Assembly (NCBI RefSeq): GCF_009826895.1
Contig: NZ_WUMV01000008.1
Location: forward strand, 310,001-374,000
Length of the DNA stretch: 64,000 bases
Direction: 5' to 3'
Source of the DNA: Stappia sediminis
GTDB taxonomy: Bacteria > Pseudomonadota > Alphaproteobacteria > Rhizobiales > Stappiaceae
Each line of letters begins with the position of its first letter. Position 1 is the stretch's first letter. Positions 45,106 to 53,188 of the stretch are shown here, piece after piece. The translations under genes and the position numbers were made by a program. The notes under the pieces are model-generated. The model made no database searches. It worked only from the letters and a program-made list of their open reading frames with translations, and was not told where the DNA came from.

Positions 45106-47007
45106 TTAAGCGTTCGGGTCCTGCTCGTCACCATCGAATTCGCCTTCGTCCGGATTTTCCGGCACCGCCTCGGCGGACGGCGTGTCGCCCTCCGGCGCGC
45201 GGACGTGAACGTTGACGATCTCCGCGCCCGGAAATGCGGCGAGCAGCTCGGCCACCAGCGGTTCGGAGCGCGCATCGGTCAGAAGCTGGCGCTTGTTGGC
45301 CTCCCGCTCCTCATGCAGCGTTGGCCTGCCTTGCGTACGGCTGACGATGCAGATCCAGCGCGTGCCGGTCCATTCGGTAAGCTTGCGGCCCAGGTTTCCG
45401 GCAAGATCGGCATCGGCGTCCGGCGTCGGCTGGAATTCGATCCGCCCAGGCTCGAAACTGACGAGCCGCATGTTGCGCTCGATCGCCACCTTCAGCGGAA
45501 TATCGCGCTTTTCGGCGGCAAGGGCGGCGCATTCGGCAAGCGATCCCGGGCCGTTTACCGCCGGTTCGGGCCTGGTGGGCACATGCGGCACCGGCGCTTC
45601 CGCCACTTTTGGTTCCGGCGCGCTTTCAACGGGCCGGAGTTGCGCGGACGGGCTGCCCGCCATCCGGGCGGAGGGTCCATGGCCGGACGATGCCGGCCCT
45701 GCCTGTGCAGTGCTCATCCGCGCCTGGACCGGCTGTCCGCCGGCACCTTGCGGCGCCCCCCGACCTGCCCCGGAGCCCGGCTGCTGCGCGCCCGCGGGCG
45801 GCAGAGTGCCATCCCTCAAGGCTTTCAGCGCCTCTTCCGGGTCGGGAAGGTCGGCGGCATAGGCAAGGCGCACCAGCACCATGTCGGCGGCCGCCAGCGG
45901 CTTGGGCGCGGCCTGCACTTCGGCAATCCCCTTCAAGAGGATCTGCCATGCCCGCGACAGCAGCCGGAGCGAGAGTTTTTCGGCAAACTCCCGCCCGCGC
46001 GTACGCTCGGCCTCGGTGACGGATGCCTCGTCGCCGGCTTTCGGCACGATCTTGAGGCGCGTGACGAGATGCGTGAAATCGGCGAGATCGGAAAGCACCA
46101 CCACCGGATCGGCGCCGATTTCGTATTGCCCCTTCATTTCCTCAAGGGCGGCTGCCGCATCGCCCTTCATCACCTGTTCGAACAGGTCGATCACCCGGGC
46201 GCGGTCGGCAAGACCCAGCATTTCGCGCAAGTGTTCGGAGCCGATGTGACCGCCGCCATGGGCGATCGCCTGGTCGAGCAGCGAAAGGCTGTCGCGCGCG
46301 GACCCTTCGCCGGCCCGCGCGATCAGAGCAAGCGCTTCATCGGCGATGTCGATCCCTTCCTTGCCGGCGATGTCCCGCAAAAGCGACACCAGCTTTTCGG
46401 CGTCGATGCGGCGCAGGTCGAAGCGCTGGCAGCGTGAAAGCACGGTCACCGGAACCTTGCGGATCTCGGTGGTGGCGAAAATAAACTTCACATGCTCCGG
46501 CGGCTCCTCCAGCGTCTTCAGCAGGCCGTTGAAGGCCGCGTTGGAGAGCATGTGCACTTCGTCGATTATGTAGACCTTGTAGCGCGCCGAAGCCGGGCGG
46601 TAGCGCGCAGCATCCGTGATCTCGCGAATGTCGCCGATGCCGGTGTGCGAGGCGGCGTCCATTTCGATCACGTCGACATGGCGGCCTTCCATGATCGCTT
46701 CGCAGTGGATGCCGGGCTTGTCGAGGCGGATGGTCGGCTGCTCGACTTCGCCGGGGATTTCATAGTTGAGGCCACGGGCAAGAATGCGCGCCGTCGTCGT
46801 CTTGCCGACGCCACGCACGCCCGTCAGCATCCAGGCCTGGGCGATCCGGCCCGTCTCGAACGCGTTCTGCAGCGTACGCACCATCGGCTCCTGTCCGACG
46901 AGATCGTCGAAGGTGCGCGGGCGGTATTTGCGCGCGAGAACGCGGTAGGCGTCGTCCTTCTTGGCGCCTGATTCGAAGCCGGATTCTGGAGAAATCGTGC
47001 CGTCCAT
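45106..47007 (-). CDS. dnaX: DNA polymerase III subunits gamma and tau
   Basis: DnaX is the clamp-loader ATPase. The 633-residue protein has Walker A GVRGVGKT at residues 63-70, a DExx segment in IIDEVHML, the SRC motif in VLSRCQRFDL, a Pro/Ala/Gly-rich linker near 400-480, and a C-terminal tau-like domain. The zinc-binding cysteine cluster that normally follows the first helix is absent: where other DnaX proteins have CxxC pairs this one reads LNYEIPGEVEQPTIRLDKPG with a single following Cys, as I recall for Rhizobiales. No A-run typical of the Escherichia coli frameshift site was seen. It is the first protein gene after the 4.5S RNA. Confidence 0.96.
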   Translation of the reverse strand: MDGTISPESGFESGAKKDDAYRVLARKYRPRTFDDLVGQEPMVRTLQNAFETGRIAQAWMLTGVRGVGKTTTARILARGLNYEIPGEVEQPTIRLDKPGIHCEAIMEGRHVDVIEMDAASHTGIGDIREITDAARYRPASARYKVYIIDEVHMLSNAAFNGLLKTLEEPPEHVKFIFATTEIRKVPVTVLSRCQRFDLRRIDAEKLVSLLRDIAGKEGIDIADEALALIARAGEGSARDSLSLLDQAIAHGGGHIGSEHLREMLGLADRARVIDLFEQVMKGDAAAALEEMKGQYEIGADPVVVLSDLADFTHLVTRLKIVPKAGDEASVTEAERTRGREFAEKLSLRLLSRAWQILLKGIAEVQAAPKPLAAADMVLVRLAYAADLPDPEEALKALRDGTLPPAGAQQPGSGAGRGAPQGAGGQPVQARMSTAQAGPASSGHGPSARMAGSPSAQLRPVESAPEPKVAEAPVPHVPTRPEPAVNGPGSLAECAALAAEKRDIPLKVAIERNMRLVSFEPGRIEFQPTPDADADLAGNLGRKLTEWTGTRWICIVSRTQGRPTLHEEREANKRQLLTDARSEPLVAELLAAFPGAEIVNVHVRAPEGDTPSAEAVPENPDEGEFDGDEQDPNA

Positions 47008-47100
47008 GGCGACCAGTTTATAGGCCTTGCGGCGCTCTGTCTCGCCAGGTGGCGTCTTGTCACCGCAAATCGGCGCCGAGCCGGCCGAACGCGCTGACGG

Positions 47101-47210
47101 CGAGGGTGGGAGGCCGGCACGATGACCCGTGCCGAAACTCGTTAGGGCTGCTTCCTTCCGGACCTGACCCGGTTGGCGAGTGGCTCGTCCACCACCAGCC
47201 TCCCGACGCC
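47101..47210 (-). ncRNA. ffs: Signal recognition particle 4.5S RNA
   Basis: On the minus strand the region contains the SRP domain IV signature GGTCAGGTCCGGAAGGAAG (within 47149-47170), the Ffh-binding loop and asymmetric bulge. The outer stem forms from GGGAGGCTGG near the 5' end (about 47204-47195) and CCGGCCTCCC near the 3' end (about 47117-47108). The length of about 110 bases is normal for a bacterial 4.5S RNA, which with Ffh targets membrane proteins to FtsY. Ends are estimated from the promoter and stem. It precedes dnaX on the same strand, a common order. Confidence 0.96.
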
Positions 47211-47212
47211 CT

Positions 47213-47241
47213 TATATCAGAAGAGGGGCGCGGCTTGGCAA
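47213..47241 (-). promoter_or_regulatory. Promoter of the 4.5S RNA gene
   Basis: On the minus strand TTGCCA (47241-47236) and GATATA (47218-47213) are exactly 17 bp apart and end a few bases before the predicted RNA 5' end. Confidence 0.7.
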
Positions 47242-47353
47242 GAGGGGAGGAAGGGAATCTTTTCCGGTCGCGTCTCGTCCCATGAGTGCAGATACCTATT
47301 TCGAGATTTGCCAGCTAAAGTCTCCTCGATCGCAATGCCAGCGAAAACTAGTA

Positions 47354-47404
47354 CGCATAATAATGCGCATAAATTTTGACCCAGATTGAAATTCAGCTTA
47401 GATT
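47354..47404 (+). promoter_or_regulatory. Candidate hicAB promoter and operator
   Basis: TTGACC (47376-47381) and TAGATT (47399-47404) are 17 bp apart, with transcription expected only a few bases before the hicA ATG. Directly upstream, CGCAT-AATA-ATGCG (47354-47367) is a perfect inverted repeat and a plausible HicB operator. The assignment is from position and pattern only. Confidence 0.45.
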
Positions 47405-47415
47405 TGAGACAAGGC

Positions 47416-47598
47416 ATGGACCGCGACAGCGCGACGATCATCAAAAAGCTCAAGAAAGATGGTTTCGTATTGATTGGCGTTCGAGGCTCACATCACAAGT
47501 ATCGCAAGGGGAATAAAACGGTAATCGTCCCCCATCCGAAACGTGACCTGCCACTCGGCACAGCCCGCGCGATCGCAAAACAAGCCGGGTGGCTTTAG
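47416..47598 (+). CDS. hicA: HicA-type mRNA interferase toxin
   Basis: The 60-residue protein has the dsRBD-like HicA fold: IIKKLKKDGFVLIGVRGSHHKYRKG, with His26-His27 in the catalytic GSHHKY motif, followed by VIVPHPKRDLPLGTARAIAKQAG. HicA cleaves mRNA independently of translation and is neutralised by HicB. The ATG at 47416 gives the usual length; a TTG at 47386 lies in the promoter candidate. The antitoxin gene follows 17 bases later. Confidence 0.93.
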   Translation: MDRDSATIIKKLKKDGFVLIGVRGSHHKYRKGNKTVIVPHPKRDLPLGTARAIAKQAGWL

Positions 47599-47615
47599 AA
47601 CAGGAAAATCATTCA

Positions 47616-48011
47616 ATGCGTCACTATATCGCCGTCATCCACAAAGACAGCGACAGCAGTTACGGTGTCCATTTCCCTGATGTTCCAGGTTGCTTTTCCG
47701 CCGGAGATACGCTGGACGAAGCGATCCGAAACGCGGGTGAAGCCCTGCGGTTTTTCGCGGAAAATAGCGAGCCGATGCCGGTGCCGCGCAGCCTCGAGGA
47801 AATTCGGGCTGATCCACAGGTCGGTCAGGATATCGGTCTTGGCTGCACCTTCGCTGCAATACCCTTCTTTCTGGATGCGCATAGGACCGTAAGGGCGAAT
47901 CTGACGATGGATGCTGCACTCCTGGAAGCAATCGACGTGACCGCGAAGGCGCGTGGCCAGACGCGCTCCGGTTTTCTGGCGTCGATCGCGAGGAAGGAAA
48001 TCTTCGAGTGA
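47616..48011 (+). CDS. hicB: HicB-type antitoxin
   Basis: The 131-residue protein has the partially degraded RNase H-like HicB core (YIAVIHKDSDSSYGVHFPDVPGCFSAGDTLDEAI) at residues 3-38 and a C-terminal ribbon-helix-helix-like segment (VRANLTMDAALLEAIDVTAKARGQTRSGFLASIARKEI) that would bind the operator. It has AGGAAAA about eight bases before the ATG. The HicAB pair sits between the 4.5S RNA gene and a convergent acyl-CoA ligase gene and looks like an accessory insertion. Confidence 0.93.
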   Translation: MRHYIAVIHKDSDSSYGVHFPDVPGCFSAGDTLDEAIRNAGEALRFFAENSEPMPVPRSLEEIRADPQVGQDIGLGCTFAAIPFFLDAHRTVRANLTMDAALLEAIDVTAKARGQTRSGFLASIARKEIFE

Positions 48012-48051
48012 GCCGCTCAGGCAACGGCAGATCGCCGGCAGCTGTCGCGTC

Positions 48052-49680
48052 TCACCCCTCCTCCGCAGCCCTTTGCCTGAGTTCCCTGCGGATGATCTTA
48101 CCGGTCGTCGTCATCGGCAGTTCTTCGACGAATTCCACCTCGCGCGGATATTCATGCGCCGCAAGACGCGTCTTCACCCAGTCCTGGATTTCGCCTGCAA
48201 GTCCGTCCGACGGCACGGCATCTTCGTTCAGCACCACATAGGCCTTCACGATCTCGGTGCGAAGCTTGTCGGGCTTGCCGACGGCCGCCGCCAATTTCAC
48301 CGCAGGGTGGCCGATCAGACAGTCTTCTATCTCGCCGGGGCCGATCCTGTATCCGGCAGACGTGATCACGTCATCGTCGCGCCCGACGAACCGGATCCAG
48401 CCCGCCTCGTCCTGAATGCCGGTATCGCCGGTCAGCAGCCAGTCGCCGGCGAATTTCGCCCGTGTTGCCTTCTCGTTTCGCCAGTAGCCCAGGAACATCA
48501 CCGGGTCGGGCCGCCGGACGGCGATATTGCCGATCTCGCCGTTTGCAAGCACCTGCCCGCCGTCGGTAACGATGGCAAGCTCGTGGCCCGGCACCGCGCG
48601 GCCCATGATGCCGGGCCGCGCGTCCATGATCGCCCCGCAGGAGGAAACGATCATGTTGCATTCCGTCTGGCCGTAGAACTCGTTGATGGTGAGTCCGAAG
48701 ACACGCCTGCCCCAGTCCAGCAGTTCCGTGCCCAGCGTCTCCCCGCCGCTTGCTACCGATCTGAGGTTCAGCTTCCAGCGCTTTTCCGGGTTATCCACCT
48801 GCCGCATCATCTTCAGCGCGGTCGGCGGCAGGAAGGCGTTGCGGATCTTTTGGTCCTGCAGAAGCTGGAACGCCGCCTCCCCGGTGAACTTGGAAAACCT
48901 TCGCGCGACGACGGGAACGCCATGATGAAGGGCCGGCATCAGCACGTCGAGAAGCCCGCCGATCCAGGCCCAGTCCGCCGGCGTCCAGATGCGGTCGCCC
49001 TCTTGCGGAAAAAAGTCATGGCTCATTTCCACTCCCGGCAAATGGCCGAGGAGTACACGATGCGCATGCAGCGCGCCCTTGGGCTGGCCCGTCGTGCCGG
49101 AAGTGTAGATGATCACCGCCGGATCGTCGGCGCTGGTGTTGACGGGCGTGTACTGAGCGCTGTGCCCCGCCATTTCCTCGTGCAGGTCGCGGGTGCCGAT
49201 GTGCTTTCCATCGACGGTGAAGACATGGCGAAGCTCAGGCAACCGGTCGCGAATCGGCAGGATCTTGTTGGCACCGTCCGTGTTGGTGATGATCGCGCGC
49301 GCACCGGAATCCTTCAGCCTGTAAAGCAGCGCCTCCTCGCCGAAGAGCATGAACAGCGGAATGGAGATCGCGCCCATCTTGTGGGCGGCGATATGTCCGA
49401 ATGCGGTCTCGGGCGCCTGCGGCAGCAGGATGCCGACCCTGTCCCCCTGGATGACGCCGGAAGCGGTCAGCAGGTTCGCGAGCCTGTTCGAAAGCCGGCT
49501 CAGATCGGAGAACGTGTAGTCCGACGCATTTCCCTCTTCGTCGATGAAGGTGAGCGCCAGCCGGTCCGGGTCGCTTGCCGTCCATTTGTCCGAAACGTCG
49601 ACGCCCATGTTGAAGCGTTCCGGCACGTCCCAGCGGAACTTCCTCGTCAGGGCATCGTAGCTATCGGCTTTCGGCAGCAT
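48052..49680 (-). CDS. Acyl-CoA synthetase (AMP-forming, acetyl-/medium-chain type)
   Basis: The 542-residue protein is an ANL-superfamily ligase: P-loop-like YTSGTTGQPKG at residues 192-202, the YGQTECNM motif near 330, the GDWLLTGDTGI and VGRDDDVITSAGYRIGPGEIE hinge region, and the catalytic C-terminal lysine in TTTGKIIRREL (Lys528). It makes an acyl-CoA from a carboxylate, ATP and CoA; acetate versus propionate or medium-chain acids is not decided by the sequence. The ATG at 49680 is preceded by GGAGGAAA on the minus strand, and the longer frame would overlap the divergent HIT gene. Confidence 0.93.
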   Translation of the reverse strand: MLPKADSYDALTRKFRWDVPERFNMGVDVSDKWTASDPDRLALTFIDEEGNASDYTFSDLSRLSNRLANLLTASGVIQGDRVGILLPQAPETAFGHIAAHKMGAISIPLFMLFGEEALLYRLKDSGARAIITNTDGANKILPIRDRLPELRHVFTVDGKHIGTRDLHEEMAGHSAQYTPVNTSADDPAVIIYTSGTTGQPKGALHAHRVLLGHLPGVEMSHDFFPQEGDRIWTPADWAWIGGLLDVLMPALHHGVPVVARRFSKFTGEAAFQLLQDQKIRNAFLPPTALKMMRQVDNPEKRWKLNLRSVASGGETLGTELLDWGRRVFGLTINEFYGQTECNMIVSSCGAIMDARPGIMGRAVPGHELAIVTDGGQVLANGEIGNIAVRRPDPVMFLGYWRNEKATRAKFAGDWLLTGDTGIQDEAGWIRFVGRDDDVITSAGYRIGPGEIEDCLIGHPAVKLAAAVGKPDKLRTEIVKAYVVLNEDAVPSDGLAGEIQDWVKTRLAAHEYPREVEFVEELPMTTTGKIIRRELRQRAAEEG

Positions 49681-49807
49681 ATATTTCCTCCGCTCGGTCT
49701 CCGCGCATGAACCAGTTTTGACGCGCAATCGCGAAAATGTCACGGGTCCGGCTTTCCGTCCTCTCCGGCAAGGGTATAGTCTCAGCCCTCGTTTCAGGAG
49801 CGTCCCC

Positions 49808-50218
49808 ATGATCCCGTTCGATATCAACCCAAGGCTTGCCGGCGACACATACCACGTGGCGGATCTGAAGCTTTGCGCCGTCAGGCTCATGAAGGATGCC
49901 AATTATCCCTGGCTGATCCTCGTTCCGCGAAAGCCGGACCTGATCGAACTGATCGACCTTGAGGCTCCTGAACGCGCGGAACTGATGGAAGAGATCGCAC
50001 TCGCGAGCCAGGCGCTGCGCGAGACGACCGACTGCCAGAAGCTCAATGTCGCGGCCCTTGGCAATCAGGTTTCCCAGCTTCACATACATATCATCGCCCG
50101 TCATCAGGACGACGCGGCCTGGCCCGGGCCGGTCTGGGGCGCCGTCAAGCCCGTCGCCTATGATCCGGGCGAGCGCGACCGCCTGATTTCCGATCTGGCC
50201 GACCGTTTGAGCGCCTGA
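49808..50218 (+). CDS. HIT family nucleotide hydrolase
   Basis: The 136-residue protein has the HIT motif as QLHIHII, with the first histidine of the usual HxHxHxx replaced by Gln while the central nucleophilic His and the last His remain; this is common in the proteobacterial subfamily with the downstream AWPGPVWG segment. It likely hydrolyses dinucleoside polyphosphates or nucleoside phosphoramidates, but the substrate is unknown. It diverges from the acyl-CoA ligase gene and is followed by nudC, another nucleotide hydrolase, after 34 bases. Confidence 0.9.
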   Translation: MIPFDINPRLAGDTYHVADLKLCAVRLMKDANYPWLILVPRKPDLIELIDLEAPERAELMEEIALASQALRETTDCQKLNVAALGNQVSQLHIHIIARHQDDAAWPGPVWGAVKPVAYDPGERDRLISDLADRLSA

Positions 50219-50252
50219 CACCTTTCGATTCCATAAGGACACTTTCCACTTC

Positions 50253-51188
50253 ATGAGCCAGCATCGATTCGAACCGTTCGCCTACGGCGCAAATCCGCTC
50301 GACCGCCTTTCGGAGCATCGCGGCGACGCCGAATGGTTCAACCGGCACCGCACTTCGGATACAGCCCGCTTCTTGCTTTTTTCCGCCGACCGGCCCGTGG
50401 TCGATGTTTCCGGCAAGGCGTTGAACATTTTCCACGGACAGGCCCTGGCGGAAGAGTTCGCGGCGACCATTGAAGAAACGGTGCTTCTTGGCTTTCGTCC
50501 ACAAACGGAGGCTCCGGTTTTCTCCGTCCAGATATTGGCGGCCGAAGAAGAGATTGAAAGAAACGGCGCATTCAAGCTTATCGACATCCGCTCGCTCGCC
50601 ATTCAGGGCGCGCTCCCGCCGGAGGATCTCGGCATCCTCGCTCAGGCCCGCGCGCTCGGCCACTGGCACATGACGCATGGCTTCTGCTCGCGTTGCGGCG
50701 AAAAGAGCGTCATGACGCAGGGCGGATACCGCCGCGACTGTCCGAACTGTGGCGGGCTGCATTTCCCGCGCACCGACCCCGTCGCGATCATGCTGATCGC
50801 CGATGGCGACGAATGCCTGCTCGGCCGCCCGCCGCGCCTGGCCGAAGGCGTTTATTCCACGCTCGCGGGCTTCATCGAGCCCGGAGAGACGGTGGAGGAT
50901 GCCGTCCGGCGCGAGGTCTTCGAAGAGTCCGGCATCAAGGTCGGCAAGGTTGCCTATCGCGCAAGCCAGCCCTGGCCGTTCCCCGCTTCGCTCATGATCG
51001 GCTGCAGCGGCGAAGCGCTTTCGCGCGACATCGTCATGGACGAAACGGAACTGGAAGACTGCCGCTGGTTTTCCCGTGACGAAGTCCGTCGGATGATGGC
51101 GGGCGAGCACGACGAAGGCAAGATTATCCCTCCGGGCATTTCCATCGCCCATTGGCTGATCCGGGAGTGGGTGGAAGGCAACGATTGA
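50253..51188 (+). CDS. nudC: NAD(H) pyrophosphatase / RNA de-NADding enzyme NudC
   Basis: NudC hydrolyses NADH to NMNH and AMP and removes NAD caps from RNA. The 311-residue protein has an N-terminal NudC domain, a four-cysteine zinc ribbon (CSRCG ... CPNCGG, about residues 149-167), and a Nudix domain with the full box GFIEPGETVEDAVRREVFEESGI and the SQPWPFPASLMIG motif that is diagnostic of NudC. Its TGA overlaps the ATG of the next gene by one base. Confidence 0.96.
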   Translation: MSQHRFEPFAYGANPLDRLSEHRGDAEWFNRHRTSDTARFLLFSADRPVVDVSGKALNIFHGQALAEEFAATIEETVLLGFRPQTEAPVFSVQILAAEEEIERNGAFKLIDIRSLAIQGALPPEDLGILAQARALGHWHMTHGFCSRCGEKSVMTQGGYRRDCPNCGGLHFPRTDPVAIMLIADGDECLLGRPPRLAEGVYSTLAGFIEPGETVEDAVRREVFEESGIKVGKVAYRASQPWPFPASLMIGCSGEALSRDIVMDETELEDCRWFSRDEVRRMMAGEHDEGKIIPPGISIAHWLIREWVEGND

Positions 51189-51784
51189 TGCGCGATTGCA
51201 CCTATCTCACGCATCCTGAAGTTCTCGTCGCACCCGAAATTCCCGTCCCCGACTGGTCTCTTTCGCCAAAGGGGCGCGAGCGTGCGTTCGCCTTCCTCCG
51301 CCAGCCCTTTCTGCGTTCCGTGCGCCATATCTTTTCAAGCGCGGAGAAAAAGGCGCTGGAGACGGCGGCAATTATTGTTCAGCACCTGAATGTCGAAGTG
51401 GTCACTGATGCGGATATGCATGAGAACGACCGCAGTTCGACAGGCTTTCTGCCGCCGGAGGAATTCGAGAAGATGGCGGATGCTTTTTTTGCTTCGCCGG
51501 AAGAAAGCGTCGGCGGATGGGAACCGGCGCTCCTTGCACAGCAGCGTATCGTCACCCGCGTTACCAGCGCGATCGATTCGCTTCGCACGGACGGCGCGGC
51601 GCTGTTCGTCGGCCATGGCGCCGTGGGAACATTGCTGAAGTGCCATCTTATGTCTCTACCGATAGACCGCGCTCAAGATCAGCCGGCTGGCGGCGGACAT
51701 TTCTTTCGTTTCAGCTCGACCTGGCTGACTGCTCGCCAAGCGCATCCGCTGCCCTGGCGGCGCATGGAAATTCCGGAAGCTTAG
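51188..51784 (+). CDS. Divergent histidine phosphatase superfamily protein
   Basis: The 198-residue protein resembles the phosphoglycerate-mutase-like superfamily but with an altered first motif: LTHPE at residues 7-11 replaces the usual RHGE, keeping His9 but losing the Arg. The second block FSSAEKKALETA has Lys where Arg is typical, and the late FVGHGAVGT retains its His. It may therefore be a phosphatase with altered substrate binding or weak activity. The ATG overlaps the nudC stop (TGATG), pointing to a related role in nucleotide turnover, which is inference. Confidence 0.8.
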   Translation: MRDCTYLTHPEVLVAPEIPVPDWSLSPKGRERAFAFLRQPFLRSVRHIFSSAEKKALETAAIIVQHLNVEVVTDADMHENDRSSTGFLPPEEFEKMADAFFASPEESVGGWEPALLAQQRIVTRVTSAIDSLRTDGAALFVGHGAVGTLLKCHLMSLPIDRAQDQPAGGGHFFRFSSTWLTARQAHPLPWRRMEIPEA

Positions 51785-51862
51785 CTCGAAACTCTTGTGT
51801 CGCGCGTCGCCGCCTCTTACCTCCGGGCGTGAAACAGAACCTTCAAGGACACCCCACAGCCG

Positions 51863-52543
51863 ATGATCGCCGCCGCCATTCGCGCCATGAGCCAGGTTTT
51901 CCAGCCCGCGTTCCGGGCGATCTTGTGGAAGTCGCTGGGTTTCACGCTTGCGGCGCTCTTCCTCATCTGGATCGCGCTGAACGGGCTGGTCGCAGGCTTC
52001 GTCGACCTGCCCTACCCCTGGCTCGACACCGCTCTGTCGATTCTCACCGGCGTCGGCGCCTTCATCGGCCTCGGCTTTCTGATAGCCCCCGTCACGGCGA
52101 TGTTCGCCGCCTTCTTTCAGGACGATGTCGCCTTGATCGTCGAACGCGAGGATTACCCCGCCGACGGGCCGGGCCGCGCCATGCCGCTGCCCGAAAGCAT
52201 CTGGCTTACGGTGAAATTCACCGGCATCGTCATTCTGGCCAATATATTCGCGTTGATGCTGCTGCTTGTACCGGGCATCAACCTCGTCGCCTTCTTCCTC
52301 GTGAACGGCTATCTGCTGGGTAGGGAATTCTTCGAATTCGCGGCAATGCGCTTCATGCCGCAGGCAGACGCGAAGTCTCTGAGAAAGGCGCACGGCGGCA
52401 CGGTTTTCCTGGCCGGCCTCGTGATCGCAGGCGTGCTGGCCGTGCCGATCCTCAACCTCGTGACGCCGATCTTCGCCACCATCCTGATGGTGCATCTTTA
52501 CAAACGGTTGGCGCGACGCCAGGCGGCGGCAAGGGCATATTGA
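51863..52543 (+). CDS. EI24/CysZ family membrane protein
   Basis: The 226-residue protein starts MIAAAIRAMSQVFQPAFR and has about five to six membrane segments, including LVPGINLVAFFLVNGYLLGREFFEFAAMRF, the most recognisable EI24/CysZ block. CysZ takes up sulfate in Escherichia coli, but alphaproteobacterial members of the family are uncharacterised, so sulfate transport is only a possibility. It is 78 bases after the phosphatase gene and the last gene of this plus-strand group. Confidence 0.87.
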   Translation: MIAAAIRAMSQVFQPAFRAILWKSLGFTLAALFLIWIALNGLVAGFVDLPYPWLDTALSILTGVGAFIGLGFLIAPVTAMFAAFFQDDVALIVEREDYPADGPGRAMPLPESIWLTVKFTGIVILANIFALMLLLVPGINLVAFFLVNGYLLGREFFEFAAMRFMPQADAKSLRKAHGGTVFLAGLVIAGVLAVPILNLVTPIFATILMVHLYKRLARRQAAARAY

Positions 52544-52630
52544 AATGGGTCGATTTCTGATCGCGAAAGCAAATCCGCGTTCGCGGGATGCGTTTTGGGA
52601 TCAGCGATCGCATAGATCGCCGGCCCGGCA

Positions 52631-52738
52631 TCAGGATTTCAGCTTGTGCGTGTTCCGCGTCCAGTAAAATGCGAGGCCGATAACGATCGCCACGGCAATG
52701 ATCGGCCACACAAAGGCGAAAACATCCAAACTTGTCAT
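52631..52738 (-). CDS. 35-residue single-span membrane protein
   Basis: The minus-strand frame encodes 35 residues: a short start (MTSLDVFAF), one hydrophobic segment (VWPIIAVAIVIGLAFYW) and a positively charged end (RNTHKLKS), consistent with a small inner-membrane protein with its C-terminus inside. AAGAGG lies nine bases before the ATG, and the start overlaps the stop of the upstream 74-residue gene by four bases (ATGA). The coupling is the main evidence that it is real. No function is known to me. Confidence 0.6.
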   Translation of the reverse strand: MTSLDVFAFVWPIIAVAIVIGLAFYWTRNTHKLKS

Positions 52739-52959
52739 CGACCCAAGCCTCTTAATACCTGTCTGGCGGAATAGTGTAAGCCCATACCCAGGAACAAGAA
52801 TAGCACGCAGGTCAGGGCAATTCGACCAACCTCGGGAATATCGAGAACCGCAGGCCCGTTGACTGCCGCCAAAAACGGCGCCACCACACCGGTTATAATC
52901 ATGCCCGCTGCAAGCATGTTCAGCCAGTTGGCTGTCAGTCTGATTAATTCGTCGCGCAA
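52735..52959 (-). CDS. 74-residue two-span membrane protein
   Basis: The protein reads MRDELIRLTANWLNMLAAGM and then has two hydrophobic segments (MIITGVVAPFLAAV and IALTCVLFLFLGMGLHY), ending in RQVLRGLGR. The start is a TTG at 52959 with no clear ribosome-binding site; an internal ATG about 14 codons in is an alternative. It is coupled by ATGA to the 35-residue membrane protein, so the pair probably acts together. Function unknown. Confidence 0.6.
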   Translation of the reverse strand: MRDELIRLTANWLNMLAAGMIITGVVAPFLAAVNGPAVLDIPEVGRIALTCVLFLFLGMGLHYSARQVLRGLGR

Positions 52960-53052
52960 GTCAGGGCCAAGCCATCTTTAAAATAATTCTTTCATCAGCA
53001 AAAACAATCTAAAGGCGCGAAATATAAAACACAACCATTGATCGGAATTGGT

Positions 53053-53083
53053 CTTTCGACGGCTCTGCTTGAGCCGCCGAAAG
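53053..53083. repeat. Hairpin upstream of the small membrane protein pair
   Basis: CTTTCG-A-CGGCTC (53053-53065) pairs with GAGCCG-C-CGAAAG (53071-53083), a 12-bp stem with one mismatch and a 5-base loop. It has no T-run on either side. The rest of 52960-53188 is AT-rich and without a recognisable gene. Confidence 0.5.
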
Positions 53084-53188
53084 CGAAAAGCACCCCTGAC
53101 CCCATGAAAGTCCAAGATTTCGGAACATCAAGCTTTTCTGATCCAAGGTGAAACCCCGGCAAGCCATGGCCGGCAGTCACCGCCTGTC

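Noticed and set aside
47101-47210. 4.5S RNA gene as an integration site with an attachment repeat for HicAB
   Set aside because: No copy of the RNA 3' end or direct repeat was found flanking the HicAB genes, and these lie on the promoter side of the RNA gene.
47953-49710. 585-codon plus-strand frame across the acyl-CoA ligase gene
   Set aside because: The minus strand encodes a complete ANL ligase with all motifs; the plus frame has none and no ribosome-binding site.
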